64,000 nucleotides of DNA from Limanda limanda (taxonomy: Eukaryota; Chordata; Actinopteri; Pleuronectiformes; Pleuronectidae). The stretch covers positions 16,159,961 through 16,223,960 of the forward strand of contig NC_083646.1 in assembly GCF_963576545.1 (NCBI RefSeq), in the 5' to 3' direction. This document shows, piece by piece, positions 55,101 to 64,000 of this stretch; position 1 is the first letter of the stretch, and every line of letters begins with the position of its first letter. The translations under genes and the position numbers were made by a program. A model generated the notes under the pieces. It had not been told where the DNA came from and searched no databases. It saw only the letters and a list, made by a program, of their open reading frames with translations.

Positions 55101-57186
55101 GGGAAATGAGATGGAAGAGAGTAATGTACCAATGGGAGCAGAGCTGGATACCGATTCTGAAACACACACTCACATCTTAGTTGGAACAAAGACGGAGAGA
55201 CAGAGAGAGGCTTACAAAGAAAATGCACAAACACAGCTATTACCTAAATGGACAGTTTAAAAATATACTACCCCCTCTGAGAAAATAATGGGGGGGAAAG
55301 GCTTATGTAATACTGTAAAGAGGCTCAGATCCGGTCGAATTATACTCATGACCACTGGTGTGGCAAATCATCTTTAGCAGCTCGCTGTGAGTCGCTAAAA
55401 AGTCACCTGCTAAAAGAGTGAAAATGGATTAAACTCTCATCCCCTGATGCCAGCGCATTGTCAAAGTGTTCAGGAATCCAAACAAGCTGAGGTCAAGGTC
55501 TCCAACCCCTTTCCATCCCTCACAAAAACATGAGCTGAGGTCCGTCTTCATCTAAATCATCATCGGACATACCAAAGAGTGAATGGGTTTAAGTAGGTTT
55601 AATTTGTTTTAATTTTAGATTTTTTTAATTTTAGATTGACTCTTGATTGTATCCGTGAAATCTGTAAGGCAGTGGAAACGTGTCGTCCATCTTTCTTTTG
55701 GGGTTTGGGGACCTGGATTGGGTATGAAATTTGTGATTGTGGGCGGACTGTAATTTTTTTCAAACTTTACTCTAAGTGGTATCCCAGATTTAAATGTCAA
55801 ATCTTCTACAATACACAGTCTATGGTCCATACCTGTGTTTTTTTTTTAAATGTGCGGATACATTTATTGGCTGATACCAATCATTTTCTGCGATTTCCTT
55901 TCAGTCTCTTTGTGTCAGTCGAGTATATATTCATGCTAGTACCACTTATCTTGGCAGAAGCTTTACGTTTCAACGATCATTTGGCAGTTCTAATGATCCA
56001 CTAAGTGACAGTAGATTATAGTGTGTGTGCAGCTAACAGATCGATGTGACAACATCTGTGCAGGAGCCACCGAATAGAGCCGAGTGAAAGACGGATATGA
56101 ATCAAGACAGAGAGGGACAAATATTGACTGGACCATCTGAGCAACAGTAGGATGGACTAAATGAGTTTCAGAAAGAAAAAGACAGAGAGGGAAAAGGAAG
56201 AGGAAGGTATGAATAGAAAAAAAACAGCAATGAGAGAAGAGTTAGAAAGCCGAAATTTGAATATGATTGAGAAAAAAGTGCATTAACGCCGGCTGGAAAA
56301 GACAGAGTAAAAGATGCAAGTTAGAGGAACTTGGCGATCAGTGTGACAAAAAAGAAAAAAAAATGAAGTTGGCAAAATGTGGTTGTCAAGGAAACAGCGG
56401 CTCCAATCTCCATATGAATTGTCCCTGAAAGAGCAGAAGAGACCAGAGAGGTCTGCTGCCCTCACTGTGACACTCAGAGGACGCTGACACAGGCTGAGAT
56501 GTTTACAAGAGCATTCAGCAGACAACGACTCTGCATGAGGAGAGCATGAGGGGGGGGACTGCAGTGATGATGAAAGGCACCTGAGAGCTTTCTCAACAAA
56601 ATAAGGGAACGAAATAACAAAGTTTGTCTGTAGGCCAGAAGGACACTTGGCCTTTTAATGGAAGCAGTACAGTCGAAAGAGAGAGCATGGCTGCTCTTTG
56701 CTGAATGCATCAGTCTGCGGGTGAGTGTCTGTGTGAGTGCTCATTTATATCACTGAATGTCAGAGTCTGCTGGACTGGTCAGCCTGACCTAAACTGTTGG
56801 GTTAAAACAAGACTATTTCATACATTTAGTGGTGAGAGCCGAGGGGCAGAGTGTGATATATAATTTCCATAAAATATTGATATCGAATGTCAACTTTACT
56901 GATAACAAAATAAAGAGTCGGAGCATCGACTGATAATCTGACTTCATATTGTCTGTACAATACAAAATCAAATAAAACCGGTTTAAAAAAGGTTCCCTGC
57001 AATTTGGTGTAATTACCTGGTCTCTTGCCAGTGATTTTTCTTTTAAAAACATAACTGGCGATTGCCATATCTTTTTTTAATTACTTTCTGGTGGTTTGTT
57101 CCCACCTGCACATGAACGAGATATGTTGGGTCCAGATTCAGACAAGCAACTTGGACAATGTGCCTCTGCTCCTGGTTGCAGCTGAA
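51875..57186 (-). CDS. Unidentified gene, C-terminal five exons (5' part not seen)
   Basis: Minus-strand exons 57186-57106 (81 nt), 53741-53724 (18 nt), 52432-52379 (54 nt), 52261-52167 (95 nt) and 51950-51875 (76 nt, ending TAA) all have good splice sites. They join in frame to 107 residues plus the stop: FSCNQEQRHIVQVACLNLD..., VSFGFQ, LEPYDNSEFLPQLNLYNL, VWEVSNSLKKRDIEFEARQF..., DPRIISLAQEFSSIQKLIG.... No transmembrane segment or signal peptide is seen; the end looks helical and amphipathic. An ATTAAA signal (complement of 51775-51780) lies about 95 bases after the stop. The first exon starts with an acceptor, so more exons lie upstream (beyond 57.2 kb or outside the window). I do not recognise the family, and the human neighbours of OPRD1 I can recall do not match. 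Confidence 0.7.
52071..52130. repeat. (CA)30 microsatellite
   Basis: Pure CA array in the last intron of the unidentified minus-strand gene. Confidence 0.97.
52167..52261 (-). CDS. Unidentified gene, exon n-1
   Basis: Acceptor CATGTTTCAG and donor GTGAGT bound 95 nt encoding VWEVSNSLKKRDIEFEARQF, then LKSPKTRPPQF plus AG of an Arg codon. The (CA)n array begins 37 bases beyond the donor. Confidence 0.7.
52379..52432 (-). CDS. Unidentified gene, exon n-2
   Basis: Acceptor GCAGTTTCAG and donor GTGAGT bound 18 codons LEPYDNSEFLPQLNLYNL, phase 0 in and out. Confidence 0.65.
52955..53060. repeat. Dispersed teleost repeat (GACTGTA-AAGATGGA family), copy 3
   Basis: AGACTGTATATAAAGATGGA followed by ATTGCCACCTAGTGGCTGGC. 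Short copy, in an intron of the unidentified gene. Confidence 0.55.
53724..53741 (-). CDS. Unidentified gene, 18-base microexon
   Basis: Acceptor GTTTGTTTGTAG and donor GTATGT bracket GTATCATTCGGCTTCCAG, six codons VSFGFQ, phase 0 on both sides. It could be skipped without frameshift. Confidence 0.55.
54685..54850. repeat. Dispersed teleost repeat (GCAGGATTACGCAAAA family)
   Basis: GTTTGTTTGTCTGTCTGTTA, GCAGGATTACGCAAAACAAG, TTGGTGGAAGGATGGGGAAT and ATCAGGGGGCAGATCTAGGA follow the order of a widespread fish repeat I recall. No coding capacity. Confidence 0.55.
57106..57186 (-). CDS. Unidentified gene, exon n-4
   Basis: Acceptor TAACTCTCCAG precedes 57186 and donor GTGGGA begins at 57105. 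27 codons, phase 0 in and out: FSCNQEQRHIVQVACLNLDP then TYLVHVQ. A second acceptor a few bases in (TTCAG) would break the phase. Confidence 0.6.
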
Positions 57187-57388
57187 CTGGAGAGTTAGAA
57201 GTAATTTAGCTCAATTAAATCATTACAGGCAAAGGCTTTGTAAATCAAATTTTTTAGACTAAATTATTGGGCTTTTTTCTGTTTTATTATTATTTTATTT
57301 ATTCACATAATCGCAGCTGTTCTCCAGAAGGTCAGTTCATTGGAGGGGTCTCCCCATGGTACAATCAGAGCTGTCTTATGTGTTGGAC

Positions 57389-57600
57389 CCACAGACTGTA
57401 TAGAAAGATGGACGACGTGTTTCCACTCCCTTATTATAGCCACAAGTGAAACTAAAACAATACGGAAATGGACATTTACATCTTGTGCATTTGGACCCAG
57501 AGTCTTTGCAGTATAGCGATGGGGGATCGAGCCGCTAGTGAGGTCACACTGATACATGCCCTTAACCAATCACAAGTCAGTCTTTGCTACCTTGTTTTTA
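57389..57600. repeat. Dispersed teleost repeat (GACTGTA-AAGATGGA family), copy 4
   Basis: AGACTGTATAGAAAGATGGA, TTTGGACCCAGAGTCTTTGC, GGGGGATCGAGCCGCTAGTG and ACCAATCACAAGTCAG. This is the fullest copy in the window. Confidence 0.6.
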
Positions 57601-58086
57601 TATCATCAAATAACTACTCAAAACCAAACTTATCAGAAAAAGAGCACTAAAATGCCTGTTCACAGTCCATGATCAGACAGTCCTGTTCCTATTTGACATA
57701 TCTAGACTCACTGTTTGCAGTCTTAGTATTAAGATTAACATTTACTAAGTGTTATTAATATTCTGATCTTACTCTTTATGTATTTCATAAAATGTCAAAC
57801 TTCTTCTCTTAAAGTAAAACACTTTTAAAGGAAGCTAGAAAGTGGCAGCCTACTCTCTAGTGAATGTCTGAATAGATGCTACGATCAAAGCACAGATGTG
57901 AAAGAAGGTCGTATTTTAGTGTTCCGGTCTTGGTGACGCACGGTGTGACTGCTGTGAACTGACTTTTCTAAAAAATCACTTTTATTATTATGAAGCAGAT
58001 GCAATCTCCAGTTATTGTCAGTACTGAGCCTGCCAATTAGAATCATCAAGGTGATGATTCTAAGAGGGAAGTAGGAGATGACGGAG

Positions 58087-58550
58087 AGTCATTGTAGCAT
58101 TGATGCTACCCGGAGGATGGGATGCCTCTGCGTACATGTTAACACTGTTGCCGGGTGTAAGGAGGACTGAGCGTACCGATCGGGTCCAGTCTACATCCAG
58201 GACATGGTCAAACCTTACACCCCAGCCCGTTCACTCCGCTCTGCATCTGCCAATCGGCTTGTTGCTCCCTCACTGCGAGCTAAACACTCAAACACAATCA
58301 CGACTGTTTGACATCAGGACAGCAGAAAAGTCTATACATCTTCCCCCCGCAAACAAAAAATACATCTCTAAAGATTAGTAGCCCTTAAATGTCACTTACT
58401 TATAGCAATTTGTAGTTTGGCTTTCTTGAAGAAAATTGTACTTTCTTGATTCTTGTTGTTCTGGGTTTGTACCCTCACGGTTGAATGAACTTATTGTAAG
58501 TCGCTTTGGATTAAAGCGTCAGCTAAATGAAATGTAATGTAATGTAATGA
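58087..58550 (+). mobile_element. L2-type retroposon 3' end
   Basis: The tail TTATTGTAAGTCGCTTTGGA then TTAAAGCGTCAGCTAAATGA followed by (ATGTA)n-type repeats (to about 58550) is the characteristic 3' end of fish L2-clade LINEs and the SINEs that borrow it. Upstream, 58195-58320 holds CCTTACACCCCAGCCCGTTC, then CACTCCGCTCTGCATCTGCC, recalled from fish repeats. No intact reverse transcriptase is present. Confidence 0.65.
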
Positions 58551-59589
58551 GCTGAAATTGAGCCATGGCTCCCTCCTGTGATTGACTGAAACTGAGCTAA
58601 TGAGCTGAAATGGAGGCAGTGACCTTCACCAGTCAGGAGGGCGCTTGGAGGTAAAGGACCGAAACCCCAGGTATTACGAATCAAATTGATTTTAAAGAGT
58701 ACATTTCAGACCTTCACTGCTCCTCACTCTGTATGATTGTCACTGGATAATTACAATCGAGTTAGAAGCTTCTGATGGCCACTGGTGTTTGCGGTTGTCT
58801 AGAGACCATGACGCCATTCAGCCTTGGCCATAAGGAAATGTATCTGTTGACTAAATGCCTGTGCAGAAACAGGTAGTGCAACAGCAGGTGCTGCACGGGT
58901 CCCATTCTGTCTCTATCTTAAAACAGGACTGGCTCCCATCAATAAATCCACAATTTTAAAAAGGTAATTTCTAACTGTGAAGAACTGGTCTCATTCAAGA
59001 GTCATCTGTCTTTCAATCGGGGAGCCTGCAGGATTATGAAGGGCGCAAAGCGGGAGGAGAGGATTAGACTTAATGAATGTGTGATGCAGGGAGCAATTCC
59101 CAGGACCGGAGTGGCATATCGCTGGGTTACACTCTGGAGAGCAGAGAGCGGAGTTATATGATCGAGTTTGTGCACATGCAGGATTGCCAGAACCTCCCAG
59201 GGCACTTAACATAAAATAATAAGATGAAAGTTTGATGATGAGCGTGGGGAATCTGGGTTGTTGCAGCTTCAAACAGTGACATGATACAGAAAAGAGAGAT
59301 TAAATCAATATTTCATTTGGGGGTATTGTCAGCAGCAAAACATATAGAATGACATTAACAGGGAGATGTCTCATAGAAATAGAACAATAAGAAATCCTTA
59401 CAAGCAAAATAGCCTATACTGTATATGAGATAAACAAACAGGATGTTATTGAGGATGTATAACATTTGTTTTTTATCCATACTATGTCAAGAGAAGGCCC
59501 ACATTGTTGTAACACAGTGATTGAAAGGAAGGACTCAAAGCAAGATTTAAAAGCTGCAATAAAGCGGCTAATTGCATTCCAAGCTTCCT

Positions 59590-60540
59590 GTTACCTTCAA
59601 ACACTAATGTTGGAAGCCAAGCGTTCAATGGGAAAAGGCTGATTGCAAACCAAAGCCCTCATTAGAACCTTTTTGAGATGTGTGTTGTTGAGCAGAAATC
59701 ACGCTGCAGCGAGATTAGTCAGCCACGATAACAACCAGCCTGAACACTGGGGGTGTCTCCTCTCACTCTGGCTCCAGTTCCCCTGCTGGTCTCCACAATA
59801 TCAGAAGGACGACAAGGACCAGTGTTTTTCCAGCTGTCACCGGGCTTTGATCGGACTCAGAGCAGATCACAGTATTTGCTGCCGAGATGCGTCGTCTGAA
59901 TGCAGGGAAGGAGCTGTAAACAGAGTTTGTACCTCCGCTGTTATTTCGGAGAGATGCTTACGCTTGAAAATGACTTTGTTGTTTGTGTCCTTGTAAATCC
60001 TATTACATCGAGATTCTTCTCGTCCTTGGAGAACTGTGAAAAGCAAAAGACACAAAGACATGTCCCTCGAAGGTGACTTGTCAGAACAGATAAAGGAAAA
60101 ATGGATTGTTCGCTGACGTTCTCAACTTCTGTACTGTATTGATGTTGCTGTGGACATCTTATGTGTGCTGTGTTGACAGTCGCATTAATTTTCCCTCAAA
60201 CACTAATGCTGGAAGCCAAGCGTTCGATTGGAAAAGGCTGATTTGAAACCAAACCCCTCATTTGTTTTAAAATGACTTTGTTGTTTGTGTCCTTGTAAAA
60301 CCATTAAATCGAGATTCCTCTCGTCCTTGGAGAACTGTGAAAAGCAAAAGAAACAAAGACGTCCCAAAGTGTCCCTCGAATGTGACTCGTCAGAACAGAT
60401 GAGAAAAAAGGATTGTTCGCTGACATTGAACTTCGGAAGAAATTTTATATTATTATGATGCCAGGCAGCCACGGATATATGTGCCTACAGGTACTGTATC
60501 GATGTTGCTGTGGACATCTTATGTGTGCTGGTGACACTCG
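59590..60540. repeat. Imperfect tandem duplication
   Basis: Unit A (about 59592-60185) and unit B (about 60191-60540) share TGGAAGCCAAGCGTTC, GGAAAAGGCTGATT, AAAATGACTTTGTTGTTTGT, CCTTGGAGAACTGTGAAAAG and TGTTGCTGTGGACATCTTAT. Unit B lacks about 305 bases present in A (59662-59966) and has gained about 55 bases near 60430-60490. Function unknown. Confidence 0.85.
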
Positions 60541-63439
60541 CAAAATAGTGGATTTCTGGTCGAAGTTTTCTAAGGACGCCCCCCGAGTGCATCACTTTTG
60601 TACTTTTACAGACTTTTAAATAACAAAACCTTTAGCATCCTTCCTTCTGCTCCCTCGAAGACGGCCGCTGTTGAACGCAGCCCTGTCTCAGTGATGAACC
60701 CTCTCAAACCTCAACAAGGGTCATTGAATAATTTCCAGCACAAGAGGAGAAGGGGACAAAATTTCCATAAGAATGGCTTCAGCCTCATCACACTTGATAA
60801 TGGTGTTGAAAAGAAGTACCTGAAATGGCCATGACATTTTGGGCATCGTGCGGGAGCATTTGCATTTTCATATTAAGATTTTTTTTGTATTTGTTGGTCT
60901 GATTTGGTCTGTCGGTCAAACAGTGGGGCTCTGTGAGAACGTGCTCAGTGTTCAGAGCTAAATGTTACACTATGCTAATATGACACAATGACAATGCTAA
61001 CATGCTAATGTTTATTGGGTGTAATGTTTACGATGTTCACCACCTTGGTTTCTTAGTAACAGCTGACGTTACCAGTTTTGTATTTAGTCCATCAAGATTT
61101 AGAACTAATCGTACTAGAATAATGGGCACTTGGGCATACATCAGTTTGATAAGAACTAGCTGGAATAACAGAAAACATCTTTGAGAGAAATCTATTTGAG
61201 TTGTATGTTTACTCTTTAATTTGGTCCCAACCGCTAATATGGAGGAGGCAGGATTTATGAGAAAAACCGCAGCCAGCCACAGATCTGGCTTCACCTCTCG
61301 GGAGCAGTCATGTTCTCCGTCTTTATAAAAAGTCTCTGCACGACCCTTTCTTTGTTTCAGACACAACAACAATTTGATTTCCAACAATTTACCGTTAACA
61401 AGCCACTAGCATGGTTGTAGCCTCCTGTTGGATGGTGTCCCGCCATACATTACGTCTTTAATTAACTCCCATGTCCCCAGACAGGCGGACTGTGTTGTCA
61501 GGCTTATTGCATCCAGGTTTATTGATTTCTTGCTAAGATATATGTTACGTCTGTGTCCCTGTCTCCTTGATTTTCTGTATGTCTCTGAAAGTCTTTACAT
61601 GTTTCTTTCGGACAGCAGCTGGTATCGTCCCTGTGCCTCCGCAGAGTGGAGCTGTCAGTCCAAGATGTTCAGGAGCTTTAATTCCTGTTGTCAGATATTT
61701 GTGCAATAACAACTTTAAGCTCTTTAGACCACTCATTTACATTTGGTACAACTACAGATAACTTGCCTGAACGGTTGGACCTTTTTTGATTAGGTGAAAA
61801 TGAGTTTTCCTCACACCCTGCCTTCGGAGAGCAAGCAGACAGATATATTTGTGTTTTGTCAGCTGCAACGTGAACTTATTTCTAATTTGTGTCTCTTGGA
61901 GCCCTGACTGAAGGCAGCTCCGCTCAGGTGTAGTGCAGCACCAACCACGCAGAAGCCAAACGGAGTCCCACAGCTTGTGCTCAAATGCTGTCCAGCAGAG
62001 CACTGTGCCCCTGCCTGGTACAGGTCATTTCCCCCAGAATTACGCAACCATGCATATTTCATCTGGTTCTATTTGAACGTCACTCCCCTGGTTCCCGGTC
62101 TTGACAAGCACGACTTGCTCCAAACATCCGAAAAGGTGCATAATCCCCGAGACTTGTTTCAAGATGTCAGAGACTGTCCTGCTGTTCAGACATCTTCAGT
62201 CCGACAACATTTCTTTTGCAGTCGAGATGTCCACACCGAACAGGCAGATAAAAGGGAATGTGAATGAGAAGACAACAGGTGTCACAGCACTTTCAAAAAC
62301 CTTCCCGAGTAGAGTTTCTCTCCAGATTTAAGAGCATCCACAGCTCCCGGCTCATATCCATAATCAGGCATCGGAATCAGCATCAGATTTACTTTCACTT
62401 CCATGATATACACTCGCATGAGAGCGAAATGCCACCAACCGCAGATCAAAAACACTTTGACTTTTTTTACAAGATCAGACTTTACAGCAGCAGATCAGCA
62501 GATCAACCGGTTGGCTTGGGGATTTCGCTTTTTTTGGAAAATAACTTTTAAAGTAAAGAGAGACGTGCACGCATCCAGGGCGTTAACATTCCTCCACAGT
62601 CTGACAGCTATCGACATCAAATGCACTTCATCCCCGCCGCCTGTGAGCAAAAGGCCGTGAAACAGCATTTGAGAGGAAAAGTCAGGAGGCTGAGCGCGAG
62701 GCAGGCAGCTCCACAAGAGTCCTGAGTTATATCATCTATTCCCTCTCTGCCTCACTGCATTTTCTTTGCAACTTAAATAGCCTCAGTGATGAAGCTTTCG
62801 TCAGCCACAGCAGCAGTAAAGGTGAAGATTTAACATTTCGTGCCCTACTCTGAGGGATATTAAAGAAGCCTCAAAACACTAATTTACTAGAAATTCTCCT
62901 ATTTCTACTGCTAGTACAAAAGATTGATGAAATCTATTCCAGGACAAGAGCAAAAAATTGTTTTAGTTTTTAAAGCAAGTGTTGTAATGCCTTTTTTGAC
63001 CTCTGTTATATCTGGGGGAAGCAAGCCAGGATATATACAAAACAATACTGGAGTTCTTTTTAAGTTTAATTTTTGAATTTTCAGAGGATCAGACAGTTTA
63101 AGAGGTAAAGCGACTTGACTGCAGTGATGGCACGTTTTCAAAAGGGAGAAGACAGGTCAGATGCTTAAGAAGGTACAGATGTTCTAAATTGATAATGTTT
63201 CCTCGCAACAGGCTGGCATGACACATTTCCTTAAAAACACATTAGTCATGAAGGAAAAAAAAAACACAAAAAACCTTGATCCCAGGGCTCAAACTCAGAG
63301 TGTTTGCCTTTGTGAGCATTTTCTCTTTTCAGTATTTTCTTCAAGTTGCGAGAAAAAAAGAAGTTACATCTCTTGGACTAAATTTATCTTTTAACTTAAC
63401 ATCTCGGAAATGACATTGCTTGTCCCTCTGCTCACCTTT

Positions 63440-63690
63440 TGTTCCATCCATCCATTATCTATACCACTAATCCTTTCGTCAATTTAGAATCTCTTATTAA
63501 CCTGACATAAATCTGCATGTCTTTGGACTGTGGGAGGAAGCTGACCTGAGAAGACCCACACATACACAGAAACGCCACACAGAGGAGAATAAGCCAAGAT
63601 TCAGCTGGGAGCCTTCTTGCTCTGAGGGTGACAGAGCCAAACCCTGCACCATCGTGCTGCCCTTCAACTTTTGTCATAAGTCACAACTCA
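63440..63690. repeat. Dispersed teleost repeat (CTTTGGACTGTGGGAGGAA family)
   Basis: ATCCATCCATTATCTATACC, ATGTCTTTGGACTGTGGGAG, then CTTCTTGCTCTGAGGGTGAC and TGCACCATCGTGCTGCCC, in the order of one of the commonest fish repeats. The section between the first and second motif is internally deleted. Confidence 0.65.
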
Positions 63691-64000
63691 GTTTGTGTCC
63701 CAGGGTTGCATGAGCAAACACTTTGTGTGTGCAACAAAAACAAAAAATGTTTACGATTGACACAAGGGAAAACCCTGCAAAACACTGGGACATTTTACAT
63801 TTACTGACATTTGCCCACCGACTAAAGCATGGCGGTATGCTTGGTCGTGCTAAATGATAATGATAAAGGTGGTTTAAATGATTTTACTTAAAATTATAAC
63901 AAATTATCTACTATTCACAAATGTAAGAAAACAAAAAAAAATATGCCCAGACTTTTACACTGTTCAAAACACAATAACAGTTTTCTGGCAAAGGGTCTGG

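Larger units (their letters stand above)
57190..64000. other. Right end of window: no gene supported, several repeats
   Basis: It may be upstream intron of the unidentified minus-strand gene, but I could not find a further exon that joins in phase. It contains an L2-type retroposon end (58087-58550), an imperfect tandem duplication (59590-60540), repeat fragments near 60965-61055 and a repeat copy at 63440-63690. Confidence 0.4.

Noticed and set aside
63425..63440. GTGAGC donor-like site on the minus strand
   Set aside because: It borders a dispersed repeat copy, and no acceptor or open frame above it joins the unidentified gene.

Overview
This is a vertebrate nuclear genome window, most likely from a percomorph teleost. 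Split genes with GT-AG introns, long AC/TG/CT microsatellites, V-SINE, L2-type and hAT-type repeats, and several repeat families known from fish genomes all point there. The order phactr4 - rcc1 - oprd1 matches human 1p35.3. There are no prokaryotic features, CRISPR arrays or viral genomes.

Layout. (1) 1-26.65 kb, plus strand: phactr4 (phosphatase and actin regulator 4), with two alternative first coding exons (5541 and 8146), a predicted in-phase cassette exon (19161-19292) and a 16-base terminal coding exon (25089-25104). Its introns hold a near-perfect 210-bp piece of 28S rRNA, a decayed hAT transposon, a tRNA-derived V-SINE, a 472-bp palindromic MITE, a foldback repeat and long dinucleotide arrays. 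(2) 27.3-28.4 kb: a minisatellite of about 20 copies of a 51-bp unit, just upstream of rcc1. (3) 28.4-34.7 kb, plus strand: rcc1, the chromatin-bound Ran GEF, fully reconstructed as nine coding exons (417 aa) including one GC-AG intron. (4) 34.7-44.3 kb: an intergenic stretch with no gene I can support. (5) 44.27-46.88 kb, minus strand: oprd1 (delta opioid receptor), three coding exons, 378 aa, with a long GA/CT tract just upstream of the start codon. (6) 51.8-57.2 kb, minus strand: five consecutive in-phase exons, one of only 18 bases, forming the C-terminal end of a protein I cannot name. Its 5' part is not visible. (7) 57.2-64 kb: intergenic or upstream-intron sequence with an L2-type retroposon end, an imperfect tandem duplication and other dispersed repeats.

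The genes do not form a functional operon-like unit; they are syntenic neighbours. Phactr4 couples G-actin sensing (RPEL motifs) to PP1 targeting, Rcc1 makes the RanGTP gradient at chromatin, and Oprd1 is a Gi/o-coupled neuropeptide receptor. All exon boundaries were placed by reading splice sites and checking that phases join; no transcript data were available. Statements about human proteins and repeat families rest on recall, not on a search.
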